Assembly (NCBI GenBank): GCA_039105265.1
Contig: JAPFFF010000005.1
Span: 4,821,501-4,885,500 of the forward strand
Direction of reading: 5' to 3'
From: Tritrichomonas musculus
Lineage: Eukaryota > Parabasalia > Tritrichomonadida > Tritrichomonadidae
Length of the DNA: 64,000 nt
Under the pieces are notes generated by a model. The model made no database searches, was not told the DNA's origin, and was given only the letters and a program-made list of their open reading frames with translations. Position numbers and translations under genes: made by a program. Positions 51,065 through 62,626 of this stretch are shown here, piece by piece (position 1 is the stretch's first letter; every line of letters starts with the position of its first letter).

Positions 51065-51350
51065 CTCGAATTTTATGCGATTTTCTGAATTGAATTTGTG
51101 CATCGCAGCTCTTATCAAAATTTATGCTAAAAGAAGCTTCATTTTGAGGAAAGACAAGTGATAAATGTAAAGATATTTCGTCTTATGCTCGAATTTTATG
51201 CGATTTTCTGAATTGAATTTGTGCATCGCAGCTCTTATCAAAATTTATGCTAAAAGAAGCTTCATTTTGAGGAAAGACAAGTGATAAATGTAAAGATATT
51301 TCGTCTTATGCTCGAATTTTATGCGATTTTCTGAATTGAATTTGTGCATC
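51065..51350. repeat. 123-bp tandem repeat in right end of Merlin-like element
   Basis: Reverse-oriented copies of the left-end unit. The Maverick landed at TTATG within one copy. CATCGCAG junctions occur at about 29116, 51102 and 51225, against two on the left side. Confidence 0.8.
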
Positions 51351-51497
51351 AGAAAAATAGTAAATTATCTATTTTTTGGCAATTTTGTTGCTTATATTTT
51401 CTCACAAATATTTTCTGAGTATAAAATTTTTTTGAAGAAGCAAATAGAAAAAATAATCTTCTTTCAATTTTTTTCTGAAAAAAAATTTTTTTGTATA

Positions 51498-53130
51498 ACG
51501 TATTTCATGAAACTCGTAAAAAAAGTACGTTTTTTATGAAACTCGTAAAAAATAAACGTACAAATTTTCAATATAAATTTTTATTATTTATTATTTCCCC
51601 AAATTACCTCTTTTATTTATTACTTTAATAATTATATTTGATAAATACATTTATATAAGAAATATAATAACTAATTATTGCAGTTGGTACCACGCTTGAC
51701 GTGTAAAAATTTATGATTTTTTTTTCTTATTTTTTAATCAGAATTTTAACAAAATTTCTTATAGTTTCAATGTTTAAATTCGAAATAGTGAAAAATAAAT
51801 ATATTGAGCTTAATCGTTATTTACACGATGATTGAATAAGTATTTCAAGCCCAATTATGAAAAAAATGAAAAATAAATATTATGATTCGCTTAGTATGAA
51901 TTTTTTTGTTCAAACGATTTTTAAAGCATTTTAATATTTAAATCAAGGTATAAACAATAATTTTGACGACCTTTTTTAGCTAATATATGAGGTACAGAGA
52001 TGATATTTCATCTTTATTTACTCAAAGCACATTTTGGTTCTTCTCTGTTTCACAGGATATTACTAAGAAAATATATATAAACATTGTATATAACATTCAA
52101 ATTCAATATATTCCTGAGCGTAATTAATGTGGTTTTTTGAATTTATTGATCATCAATATATTAGCACATAAAAGCATAAATTATTATGAATAAATTGCAT
52201 TTGTAAACATTACACTTATTAATATTTGTCATTATAGCAAAAAAACACATGATAAAAAAAAGGATAGGTGCTTTTCAGCAAAAATAAAAAATTGAATGAA
52301 CATTCAAAAAGTTGATTAATAAAACTCATGTAGAACAAAAACGAATAGATATAATATTATACTCATAATGTTTTATTATTTCTAAAACTCGACCAAATTG
52401 TTTCAATGTATAATTATTTAAAATATTATATTATTTTATAGAAAAATCTATAAAATATTTCTAAGCCAAAGTTTCTGTCATTTTTTTTTCAATTCTACGA
52501 CAAAATTAGAAAGTGTAAAATAAAGAATTGCAATTAAATATTGATATTTTATTATTAAAATCTATCATAATATTGAAAAACCTAGTAGAACTAAAATGCG
52601 CTTTGAGTAAATAAAGATGAAATATCATCTCTGTACCTCATATATTAGCTAAAAAAGGTCGTCAAAATTATTGTTTATACCTTGATTTAAATATTAAAAT
52701 GCTTTAAAAATCGTTTGAACAAAAAAATTCATACTAAGCGAATCATAATATTTATTTTTCATTTTTTTCATAATTGGGCTTGAAATACTTATTCAATCAT
52801 CGTGTAAATAACGATTAAGCTCAATATATTTATTTTTCACTATTTCGAATTTAAACATTGAAACTATAAGAAATTTTGTTAAAATTCTGATTAAAAAATA
52901 AGAAAAAAAAATCATAAATTTTTACACGTCAAGCGTGGTACCAACTGCAATAATTAGTTATTATATTTCTTATATAAATGTATTTATCAAATATAATTAT
53001 TAAAGTAATAAATAAAAGAGGTAATTTGGGGAAATAATAAATAATAAAAATTTATATTGAAAATTTGTACGTTTATTTTTTACGAGTTTCATAAAAAACG
53101 TACTTTTTTTACGAGTTTCATGAAATACGT
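51498..53130. mobile_element. Palindromic TA-flanked element, 1633 bp
   Basis: Starts ACGTATTTCATGAAACTCGT and ends as its reverse complement, with TA at 51496-51497 and 53131-53132. The inverted ends are about 545 bp each and almost perfect (51498-52042 and 52587-53130). The 0.54-kb centre has no gene. The matching sequence in the left end of the Merlin-like element (near 25085) is the empty site with one TA. It is a non-autonomous TA-targeting foldback. Confidence 0.8.
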
Positions 53131-54292
53131 TACTTTTTATTTTTACAAATATAATCATTCAAAAAATTCTGAAAAAATCGACTTTTTGAATGGAGCATTC
53201 AATTGTACAACTATTTTAGAATCGATCCAAAAAAACATAATTTCAAATTTGAAATAGGTACACAATTCAACACACACTCATAAAATTAAATTCATCGAAA
53301 TTGTTTGATTTTTCATCAATGAGTATTTAAAAAATCAATTATTATAGAAAAAGTGATTCAGATCGAAAAATCAATTTGTCCAATATCAAAATATTTGGGA
53401 AGAAATCTTTGTTACGTAGGTTAGAACTTTTCTTATCAAAAAGGGAAATAAACTAATCAAAAAGTTTTGAGTTACATAAGATTTGAATGAGATTTACATA
53501 CATACATAGGTTATTCTCGTTATTTTTTATTCAAAAAGTATATTGAAAATTCAATTTATCAATGAAAAATCAATTAATTCGAATAATTCTTAAAACTTAC
53601 GTAGGTTATTTTGAGATAACAGAATTTTTTCAATTGAGTTACATAAGTTATTTTACAATATTTAATTTTGACTTAAAAAGTTGAAATAATTACAAATAAA
53701 TATTTTATTCATTGAGTTATATTTTCAAAAAACATAATATTTTTTATATATTTTTATATGTAATTTTTCAATAATCTCAAATAAAAATTTGATTCTTTAA
53801 AAAAAAAATATTTTATCTTTATCTTTCGTTTTTCATTTATTTTATAAATGTTCATTCCAGTTTTTGTATTTTTAATTAATCATATTTTTATTTAAGTTTG
53901 TTAACTCTTCAAAATTTAGACTAATTATGAAATTTGTTTGTTCTTTTTTTTCTTATTTTGTTTTTTTGTTTATTATTTAAATTTTTATTATTAGATAATT
54001 TATTTATATTTCATAGATCAGTGTCACTGATTCTGTGAATCATCATATATAAAATGATTTTGGTTAATCAAAATTATGCAAATTTAAATTTACATTAAAT
54101 TAAAAATTGCCAGAAAAGCATAATAAAAAATTGCAAAAGATTACATATTGGCATTTAAATATTTAAATTATAGATTGAAAAAAAAAAATTAATAATATAA
54201 TATATTATTATTGTGATAAATTGATAATATATCTTATTATTCATGAGTATTAATGTTTAAGTGAAGAAAGAATTTGATAATTTTTATTTTAA

Positions 54293-54515
54293 AAATCTGA
54301 TCGTCTCTCAATTTATCACAATAATAATATACTTTTGAGTATATCATTATTATTCAATTTTTAAAAACTAAATTAAAATATCTTTCAAAAATCTGATCGC
54401 ATCTCAATTTATCACAATAATAATATACTTTTGAGTATATCATTATTATTCAATTTTTAAAAACTTAATTAAAATTTCTCTCAAAAAATCTGATCGTCTC
54501 TCAATTAATATAATG
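54293..54515. repeat. 97-bp tandem repeat within the MULE
   Basis: CTGATCG(T/C) words recur at 54297, 54393 and 54490; units share CTCAATTTATCACAATAATA and TATACTTTTGAGTATATC (itself a palindrome). About 2.3 copies, downstream of the transposase gene. Confidence 0.65.
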
Positions 54516-54547
54516 ATATAAGATAAGTATAAATATGTTTATTTTAT

Positions 54548-54571
54548 TTGTTGGGAGTTTCCTCCCAACAA
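54548..54571 (-). terminator. Hairpin downstream of the MULE transposase
   Basis: TTGTTGGGAG, a 4-base loop, and CTCCCAACAA form a perfect 10-bp stem 33 bp beyond the transposase stop. It is the only strong GC-rich stem in this AT-rich stretch and may shape the 3' end of the transcript. Confidence 0.4.
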
Positions 54572-54603
54572 TGCACATCAATATCAATAAGCAAATGATC
54601 ATT

Positions 54604-56563
54604 TTAATCAGATTTGAACTGATCTAAAATCCTATTCATTTGTTGATTAATTATATTAGAATTGTTGTTCAAAGAATCTTCAAAAAGAAAACCATTGAAT
54701 GATTCATTATTTTGTTCGTTATACTCGCACCATTCTTCTGAGCCCTCATCAACAATATGCAAATCTGAATCAATTTGTCCATTATCACTTTTCTTCATAT
54801 ATGTTTCCACAATTTCATTCATCAATTCATATATTTCGTCTTTTTTAGAAAGGAATTTTTTATATTTCAACGGTTCATTATCACGAGATCTAATTTCTCT
54901 TAAATTTTTCATATCAAAAGCATATAGATCATAACAAAATTTTTCTACAGAAGATGTAGTTTCCAATGCAGAATTTAGTCTTTTGTGAAATGATTCAAGG
55001 GCGCAATTCGTTAAAATTGCCTCATCAATATGTTCTCCTACATGCCATATTTCTTTGTTTCTTAACCAAACTTTTTGAAAGTACAACAAAAACTGATTAA
55101 CTTCTGAATGAATATCCAATAATTTATTTGTAAATTTATTTAATTCATTCCATTTTAAGTATGGTGAATATAGTAAAACATAAAGAACCTTTTTCATTTC
55201 TTCTGTACCATTTTTTTTTTGGATAGTATTTAGAAAAAGTTTTGACAAGGCATTGAGAAAAATGGAAAAGACATCCTTGAATTTTAATGTGGTGTGATAA
55301 TTCTTCTTCTAAATGAAATAAATTTATTGTATCTGAAATTGATTTCATCAAAGCTCTTTCAAAGTCAGTAATTACAACTTTAAGTCTTAAATTATGAAGT
55401 GAACTTATGATTTGACTGAGGAAAAGTTGAAAACCTTTTACATAATCGTCCTTTTTTTTACTTTTTAACAAGATGTGCCCACAGGTTAGATAAACTTTAT
55501 CAATTAAATTGACGCCCATTATATTCAATACTTGCTCAAAACCTTGAGGCGCGGTTTTAAATGTTCCATCCACTAACCAAATGTCTGCTTTAATCAAAAA
55601 GTTCTCATGCAGATCAGTCATTAATATTAATATACCACTCATTTCGTCATAAATTCTTCCCCATAATCTTTGGTGGCTGGGATTAATGTCATCCTTCATT
55701 AGTTTCAAATGTGCTAAATTTCCAGAGTGCTCTGGTCTTAAATCCTTTATCCAATATTGGATTTGATTTTCTGTACACATATAATTCCATTTGAGGGTTT
55801 CATAGTGCAAATCTTTAATTGAACAGTTTCTGTTTTTTAAATAAAATTCTCTAACCTCATTTCTTATGAAATAGATCAAATCTTTATGAAATGTTTGCTT
55901 TTCAAGGTTTTCAATATTGCATTCAATTCCAGCATGATTCACAATATCTTCCTTTTTTGGTAATTCTAAATTATTATTTCGTAATATTCTTCTTGCTTTA
56001 CAGCCAATTGAATTTATGTGCTTGTTGACACAATAATAATATGCAGAATCATTATTGTAATAATCAAATTTATAGATGTGGTTATTATCATATACAAATT
56101 GTGGAAATTTAGATCGTTTTAAAAAAATATTAATTTTATGATTGGAAAATATTTTTGATCTTTCACCTGCATAAAGAAGCCAGCACTTTTGCGTTTTATC
56201 TTCATTTGAAAGCTCTTGAGGTTTGAAGTATTGAGGAAGTTGATAGTTTTGAGGAAGTTGATAGTTCTGATGAGGTTGATAGTTTTGAGGAAGTTGATAG
56301 TTCTGATGAGGTTGATAGTTTTGAGGAAGTTGATAGTTCTGATGAGGTTGATAGCTTTGAGGAGACTGATAACTTTGAGGAGGTGGAAAATATTGAGAAG
56401 GTTGAAAATTTTGAAGAGGTTGATAATTTTGAGGAGGTGGGTAGTATTGAGGAGGTGGATATATTATGAGCTGTATATTTGATTGAGGTCCCTGTGAAAA
56501 TTGAGTTGAATATGATTGAGGTTCCTGGGGAAATTGAGCTGCAGAAGTCGGCAATTTCTTCAT
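54604..56563 (-). pseudogene. MULE transposase with FLYWCH finger, one frame change
   Basis: The upstream frame (56563 to 55145) starts MKKLPTSAAQFPQEPQSYST, has a Gln/Pro/Asn/Tyr repeat region (units like NYQLPQNYQPHQ, about residues 30-115), then a FLYWCH-type zinc finger (CWLLYAGERSKIF ... YYYCVNKHINSIGCKARRI), then the MULE core with Asp in WLVDGTFKTA, Asp in VVITDFERAL and CLFHFSQCL. The downstream frame (55248 to 54604) carries the rest, with NCALESFHKRLN at the usual catalytic Glu. The two frames meet at an A10 tract (55211-55220, minus strand). One base of slippage explains the break: a true mutation, a sequencing error, or slippage during expression. Confidence 0.75.
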
Positions 56564-57589
56564 TTTAATTTTACCTTAACCTATGTAAATTGATTGAAAA
56601 ATTGTGAAAATTAAAAAGATAACCTACGTAAATTGATTGAAAAATTGTAAATAATTCTCAAATAACCTATGTAAGTCTTGAGAATTATTTAAATAAATAC
56701 AAATATTCAATATAAACTTATGTAACTCAATAGAAAAAATTCTGTTATCTCAAAATAACCTACGTAAGTTTTAAGAATTATTCGAATTAATTGATTTTTC
56801 ATTGATAAATTGAATTTTCAATATACTTTTTGAATAAAAAATAACGAGAATAACCTATGTATGTATGTAAATCTCATTCAAATCTTATGTAACTCAAAAC
56901 TTTTTGATTAGTTTATTTCCCTTTTTGATAAGAAAAGTTCTAACCTACGTAACAAAGATTTCTTCCCAAATATTTTTATGATAAATATATGTGTGGAAGG
57001 TACGTTTAAAATTTTTTTTATAACTAAAAGATGCATTTTTATGGCCAATATCAAATATGTGTGAAATCAATTATATAAAAATGATGTTGTTGCTTCAATA
57101 GTATCTATTTTTCATATTTTGGATAAAAAATTTCAAATTTTTTTGGAAAATATCCTAATCCAAATATCGGTAAATATTTGAATTTATTTCAATATATCAT
57201 AAATATATTTTTTAATTAGATGTTATGAAGTATATATTATATAATAATTAAAATATGCTAATTATTTAATGAAATAATCATGTTTATTTTGATTTTCTCA
57301 GTATTTTGCATATCTTGAAAATTTCCCATTATTTTATGGTATATTTTATATTTTTAATATATAAAATATAATATATTAATATATATACATTCATAAATAA
57401 ATTATTTCGACAGTTATTGTAATAAATGCATTTCTTTTCTTGAAACATAAATAACTTTTAAAATACAAATATTTGTTTTTTTTAATTTAAATTTTTCCAA
57501 TATATATATTTTATTTTAATTAAAAAACAACTTTATAATTATTATAAAATTTCTGAAATGGGGGAAAAAGAATTTATATATGTGATATA

Positions 57590-57728
57590 AAATTCTGAGT
57601 AAAATCTTTACTCGAGGTGAAATAATTTACCTCGAGTAAAAACTTTATTTTTTTTTTGAATGCATAAAATTTTTACTTGAGGTTAAATATTTCACCTCGA
57701 GTAAAAATTTTATTCAGAATTTGAAAAC
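57590..57728. repeat. Nested foldback with CTCGAGGTGAAAT hairpins
   Basis: TTTACTCGAGGTGAAATA and its inverse occur as two successive hairpins (TACTCGAGGTGAAAT / ATTTACCTCGAGTA), and the outer flanks (AAATTCTGA and TCAGAATTT) mirror each other. About 139 bp, non-coding. Confidence 0.55.
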
Positions 57729-57829
57729 TCATGTAAAATTTATTTTATTTTTTTTAAAAAAGTGAAATGAAAGCTTTAAAAAAATGAAAAAACTTCAGTC
57801 CATCAAAAAAAAAAATTGCCGCTTTACAA

Positions 57830-58240
57830 GTATTTATCTTTGATGCCTGGCAAATGTTCCAAAAAAATGGAGCAACTATTGAGTGTTCAGCTTTTCCTTT
57901 TTTTTTTTTTTTCTAAATTAAATTCAAATAACTGGAATTATAATGGAGCAATACAAATGTTTTCCAAAACAATAAAATGAATTAATCTAAAAAAAACGAA
58001 CAAAATTATTCAAAATGCTGATGATGATTCAAATAATGGAATTTTTACAAATAATGAGCAAGATACTATTTCAAATACTCAAACTTTAATTTTAATGGCC
58101 AAAAAAGGATTTAGGTTTAATTGTGGTGATAATTCAATTAGAAATATATATATTGGAACAAATAACTTCATTAACACAAAAAATATAAATTCTGTTCAAC
58201 ATCCAGAAATGTATTGAGATATATTTTATAAATGGATATA
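57830..58240 (+). pseudogene. Decayed Asn-rich coding sequence
   Basis: Plus-strand frames read FDAWQMFQKNGATIECSAF, then NYNGAIQMFSKTI, IIQNADDDSNNGIFTNNEQD, TLILMAKKGFRFNCGDNSIR and NIYIGTNNFINTKNINSVQH, with stops and a T tract between them. Not recognised. It may be a remnant of the gene once carried by the surrounding element, or a host fragment. Confidence 0.35.
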
Positions 58241-58852
58241 TGTTTGCCTATTTTTTGGTTAAGTAATCTTTATATCTGATGATAAAAATATTGCTCAAAA
58301 AAATTTAAAAAATTTGAAAAATTTGGGAAAACGATTAATATTCATTCAAATAATTTTTAAAATTAATCATATTTATTTTTAAATAATATGATTATTATAT
58401 TTATATTTTTTAAAATATAAATATAATATGATATATGAATAATAATAAATCAAATTTTAGAATATAATAATGGATAAATAAAACCTTCCACACATATTGA
58501 TAAATATAAAGGGGATTATCTTATCAATTTTTAACGTATTATTTTCAAGTAAAAAATTGTTTTATATCAAAATTTAAGATATATTTTCACAATTAAATTA
58601 TACATAAAAGTTTTATATAATAATATATAGTTTATAATATAAGTTAATTGTTAATAGTCTAATTGAAAATATGGATTTTGATATATTTTTCAATATTTCC
58701 CATATATGATTAAGTTATGTTTTCATATTATATATTTAATAAATATTCAATTAAATTTAATTTCGTTTAATTATTGATGAAAAATATTTATAGTAGAAAT
58801 AAAAAGATATCAAAGAAATAAATTTTTCTGAGTGCGTTTATTCAAAAAAAAA

Positions 58853-59008
58853 TTGAACTATTTCCAACTCACTTTTTGAATATTTCCAAAAAAAATTGAA
58901 CTATTTCCAACTCACTTTTTGAATATTTTATAATTATAAATTTATAAAATTAAACTTTTTAATTATTATCAATTTATAATTTTGAACTATTTCCAACTCA
59001 CTTTTTGA
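58853..59008. repeat. Three copies of a 27-bp unit
   Basis: TTGAACTATTTCCAACTCAC followed by TTTTTGA occurs at 58853-58879, 58896-58922 and 58982-59008. The first two sit in a 43-bp tandem unit. Confidence 0.7.
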
Positions 59009-60082
59009 GATATTCCTACATATTTTTATTTAGATTTTTTCAAGCATAAGTAATATTTTTAGCATTTTTAATTTATTAATTAGATTATTTTATCTATGTA
59101 ATTTTTAAATTTCATTATATAAAATAGATTATCTTATAATTCAGAAAAACAAATAATCAATAAATTTGAATATTTCAGTTTTTTTTTTGCATATATAATA
59201 ACTTTTTTGGTAACATTCATAAAAATATATTAAAAATTAAGGCTTTCTAATATCTTTACTGATCAGTTTTTATTAAATACATCTAAGATATGATTAAAAT
59301 TTAGTTTTTGAAATATTTTTAATAAAACCAGAATTTATGAATAGTATAGTTAGTAATTATTTATTATTATTCTTGATATCTTTTCTATTAATTAGTATTG
59401 ATTTATTTTTTTATTTTTTTCTTTATATGAAATAACGTTCAAATAAATAAGATAATATATTTGTATTATTCATATATCTTGGTAATTAAGAAAATTTGTT
59501 TTTTATTTTATATATATAATTATATAATATTTAGTATACGTAAAAAATAAACTATACATATTTACTAAAGTTGATAAAAATTTTAAAATATTAACATTTT
59601 TCCATTTTTTATTCAATTTTTATAAATAAAAATTGAATGTAGAAAAATAAAATTTGAATGCGACCAAATTTTTTTATTAGAAAAATTCAAACTTTTTCAG
59701 AAATTTAAAAAAACATCATTTATCTTTATATCCCTACTATAATGTTTATTGAATATTCTTTAACTTTTATATAATTCCATTAATTAAATTCATTTTTTAT
59801 ATTTAAATTACTTCGTTTTCACTTTGGTAAAATCGAAAATTGATTCCCCTTTATAAATATATATTATATAATGGCATTATCTTATTTAATTTAAAAAATA
59901 TTTTGTTGTTAATAAGGTATTTTTATTTTTTTGATAAAAGACGTTAATTTCACTTAAACGTCTTTTATATAAAAAGACGCGATTTTTTTTTTTACGATCA
60001 TTTTTGGATTGCATGTGAAAACTTTATATATTTCTAATTACTTCTTTATATATTTAATATTTTTATAATATCGCATTTTATT
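59009..60082. other. Gene-poor AT-rich stretch
   Basis: No gene seen. The one notable structure is a hairpin near 59938-59970, AAAAGACGTTAA ... TTAAACGTCTTTT, a possible terminator or small foldback. Confidence 0.45.
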
Positions 60083-60084
60083 AA

Positions 60085-60324
60085 GGTACAAATCCAGTAC
60101 GTTATTTTTTGTAAGTGAGAACGTTTATTATTTGAATAGATGGGGGTCTTTGAAAAAGTTTAAATTGACAAGGTGTGTTTTTGACATTTATTTTACATTT
60201 TTCTTAATTCAATGACATGTTATGTAAAAAATAGTCAGATATTCGATTTTTTATATAACATGTCGATTTTTTCTTATAAAGTGTCAAAAAAAATGGCGGT
60301 TACGTAACGTACTGGATTTGTACC
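60085..60324. mobile_element. Miniature element flanked by TTAA
   Basis: GGTACAAATCCAGTACGTTA begins the left end and its exact reverse complement closes the right (60305-60324), with TTAA at 60081-60084 and 60325-60328. About 240 bp, non-coding. A TTAA target is the piggyBac hallmark. Confidence 0.6.
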
Positions 60325-60594
60325 TTAAATAATTCAAATATCAAGAATTTGAATGATTCTCGGTTGTAACAAATTTTTTTATGAATCATTCAAAAAATTG
60401 AATGTAATACATTGAAATAAAAAAAAAATTATTTATAAAATTTTTGAGCGATTAGCTAATTTTCATTATAAATATTTTACATATTTTAGAGTTTTAAATA
60501 GATTACTTTAATGTTATTTAAAAATTGGCATAAATTAGCAAAATTTTTTTTAGTCAAATACAAAAAATGGTTTTTAAAAATATATATTTATAAA

Positions 60595-61248
60595 TTAAAT
60601 AAAATACAAAGATTCTTCAAAAGAAAAATCTGAAAATTTTGCATCATAATCTTCTTCTTCTTCCCAATTGTAATCTTCATCATTTGGTTCTATCAGTGTA
60701 TCAAATAGGAAATTATTATTATCATTTTTATCAGATGATAACATATTTATTTCATTTTTTATATCATCTTTTGAATTTGTATTTTCAACATTATTATTAA
60801 TTATTTCAAATTTCTTCATCTTTTCTTTATCATTACAAATTTTCTTTTTATTTCCAACTCCTGAAATTTGTTTCCTGACAGATTTTGAAATTTTTCTAAT
60901 CAGTACATAATATCGATTTCTGATATCGATTTCTGTTCTTCCAGGGAATAATTTTTCAAGCACTTTCCATTTCTTCCCTAGTTTTCTTATATTCATTAAT
61001 AAAATCATATCTTCTTCATCTGTCCATTTTTCTTTTTTAATATTTGGTGATAAATAATGGAAATATCTTTCTTTGCACTGTCTAATTGAACGATCTATCA
61101 TATCATTTGATATTTTTCGCCAATCTTTTTCGTGCTTTTCAACTAATATCAATAATTTCTCATCTTCTTCTTTGGTGAACATCCTTCGTGAATAGTTTTT
61201 CCTTGTTTGTTTCATTGGCACTAATTCATGAATGGTTTTGCAAATCAT
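60595..61248 (-). CDS. Two-repeat Myb-like DNA-binding protein
   Basis: 217 residues. Two Myb/SANT repeats lie at about residues 20-70 (RRMFTKEEDEKLLILVEKHE ... RQCKERYFHYLSP) and 71-120 (KKEKWTDEEDMILLMNIRKL ... FPGRTEIDIRNRYYVLIRK). A Lys-rich stretch (VRKQISGVGNKKK), an Asn-rich linker and a strongly acidic C-terminus (DEDYNWEEEEDYDAKFSDFS) that could act in activation follow. It is typical of the large trichomonad Myb family, which regulates promoters. The start is the first ATG; MKQTRKN twelve residues on is an alternative. An initiator-like TTCATTTT lies about 20 bases upstream. Confidence 0.85.
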   Translation of the reverse strand: MICKTIHELVPMKQTRKNYSRRMFTKEEDEKLLILVEKHEKDWRKISNDMIDRSIRQCKERYFHYLSPNIKKEKWTDEEDMILLMNIRKLGKKWKVLEKLFPGRTEIDIRNRYYVLIRKISKSVRKQISGVGNKKKICNDKEKMKKFEIINNNVENTNSKDDIKNEINMLSSDKNDNNNFLFDTLIEPNDEDYNWEEEEDYDAKFSDFSFEESLYFI

Positions 61249-62626
61249 TTCGCAAGCAAGCTTTGCAAAATGAATTGATCATTTATTTAATTTTAAATAA
61301 ACTTAAAGTCATTCAAATTTTTCGGTGAATTTAAATAATTGAATTTTGAATGGAATCTTTCATAATTTTTTAAATAATTTTAATTCAATTTTTCGATAAT
61401 TATTTTCTTAATGTAAAAAAACTTATGATTATGTTTAATACATGAATTTCTTTCTAATCAAAATAATTAATGATATTAAATTTTTTATTTTTTCTATGTA
61501 ATAATGTTATGAAAAGTCCAAATGTTTAATATTTTCAATTGAGCTCTCAATATCTATCATTATTTTTTGAAAAGTCTTATTCAAATTTGAATTACACTTC
61601 AGCCATTTGAAAAGTTTTCAATTTTCAATATTTTTATTAAAAAAAGATAAAATTATTCTGCTATTCATAATAATTTTGGTATCAAAATCATTTGAAAAGA
61701 GTATAATACATTACTTTATTATTTTCTATTATACTATTCTTAAAAAAATCATTCAAATGACATTTAAAAATTAAATTGTAGATAAAGCCTTCAAATGAAA
61801 ATGAAATATAAAGAAATTGAATTATTCATATGTCATACTAATGCGCTTTTGTGTATAAATGGTGAATTTCTACCTGAATTAGTTTCATTTCATATTTTAT
61901 ATTCAAATTATTTTTGATTATCAATTATTTTAAAATCAGTAAATGATTATTTGAACATATCATATATTCGAAGCACTGGGAAAGAATTATTGATAAAAGT
62001 ATGAAACATATTATAGTTTACTGAATTTTTATATATAATAATAAAATAATACATCATTTATATAGTTTATTTAATTATTTATTCAATAATATTTATGATT
62101 TTTTTGTATTCTTTAAAGATAATAAAACTACAAAATATTTAAATCAAAAAGTTAGAGAACTGCCAAATAGATTCTGAATTGATATATATGAAGTAAGGTT
62201 TTGAGAAACCGCTCAAAAATTCTGAAATTTGAATCCCCCTTTCAAATTAAACTCAATTATTTAAGGGTGCAGTATACTTGAGTGTTATTCAATCAATATT
62301 TAATGTTTACTAAATATATTAAAATATATATTGTAAATAATTTTTGTTAATCTATATATTTTATTTATTTAAAAATAAATTTAAATACTATAAAGATATT
62401 TATGTTTTAAATTTTTTCAATGATGTTAAGAAAAAAATTCTATACTTTTTCTGAAAATATTGACTGTAATCAATAATATAGTTTTACAGTCAGCAAGGAA
62501 AAGAAGGAGCATAAAGGATCATTTATCGCATTTAGCAAACTTATTTTATGATTGCTTTATTTTGTTGATAATTTACAGTTGGTTTTATTTCACAACATTC
62601 ACAGAAATTCAGAATCTGTGATTTAA
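61249..62626. other. Gene-poor AT-rich stretch
   Basis: Upstream region of the Myb gene. Only short homopolymers and scattered TTGAAAAG/CATTCAAAT words are seen; no gene or clear repeat is supported. Confidence 0.5.

Larger units (their letters stand above)
24990..53228. mobile_element. Merlin-like DNA transposon, split by two later insertions
   Basis: The left inverted end is 24990-25838 and begins GGATCGATTCTAAAATAGTT. The right end is in three pieces, 28763-29204, 51065-51495 and 53133-53228, separated by the Maverick (29205-51059) and a palindromic element (51498-53130). Without these the element is about 4.7 kb. The ends carry 123-bp tandem units and, innermost, the last roughly 85 bp of the transposase gene. 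The transposase is of the Merlin/IS1595 kind. No clear target duplication is seen outside the tips, so the true outer boundary may differ by some bases. Confidence 0.7.
53397..56967. mobile_element. Mutator-like element (MULE)
   Basis: 3,571 bp with inverted ends of about 268 bp starting GGGAAGAAATCTTTGTTACG. It is flanked by AAATATTT on both sides; because that word is itself a palindrome the target duplication (8-9 bp) cannot be told cleanly from the end repeat. It encodes a FLYWCH plus MULE transposase on the minus strand. The ends contain repeated TACGTAGGTTA/TACATAAG words. Confidence 0.75.
56987..58497. mobile_element. Non-autonomous element with 8-bp target duplication
   Basis: Ends ATATGTGTGGAAGG at 56987-57000 and its reverse complement at 58484-58497, flanked by TGATAAAT at 56979-56986 and 58498-58505. 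An 8-bp duplication and a short TIR fit the hAT type (a Mutator-like relative is the alternative). The interior holds a foldback at 57590-57728 and decayed coding sequence at about 57830-58240. Confidence 0.6.

Noticed and set aside
56216-56482. 88-residue plus-strand frame opposite the MULE transposase start
   Set aside because: It is the mirror of the Gln/Pro repeat coding region (LRKLIVLRRL units).
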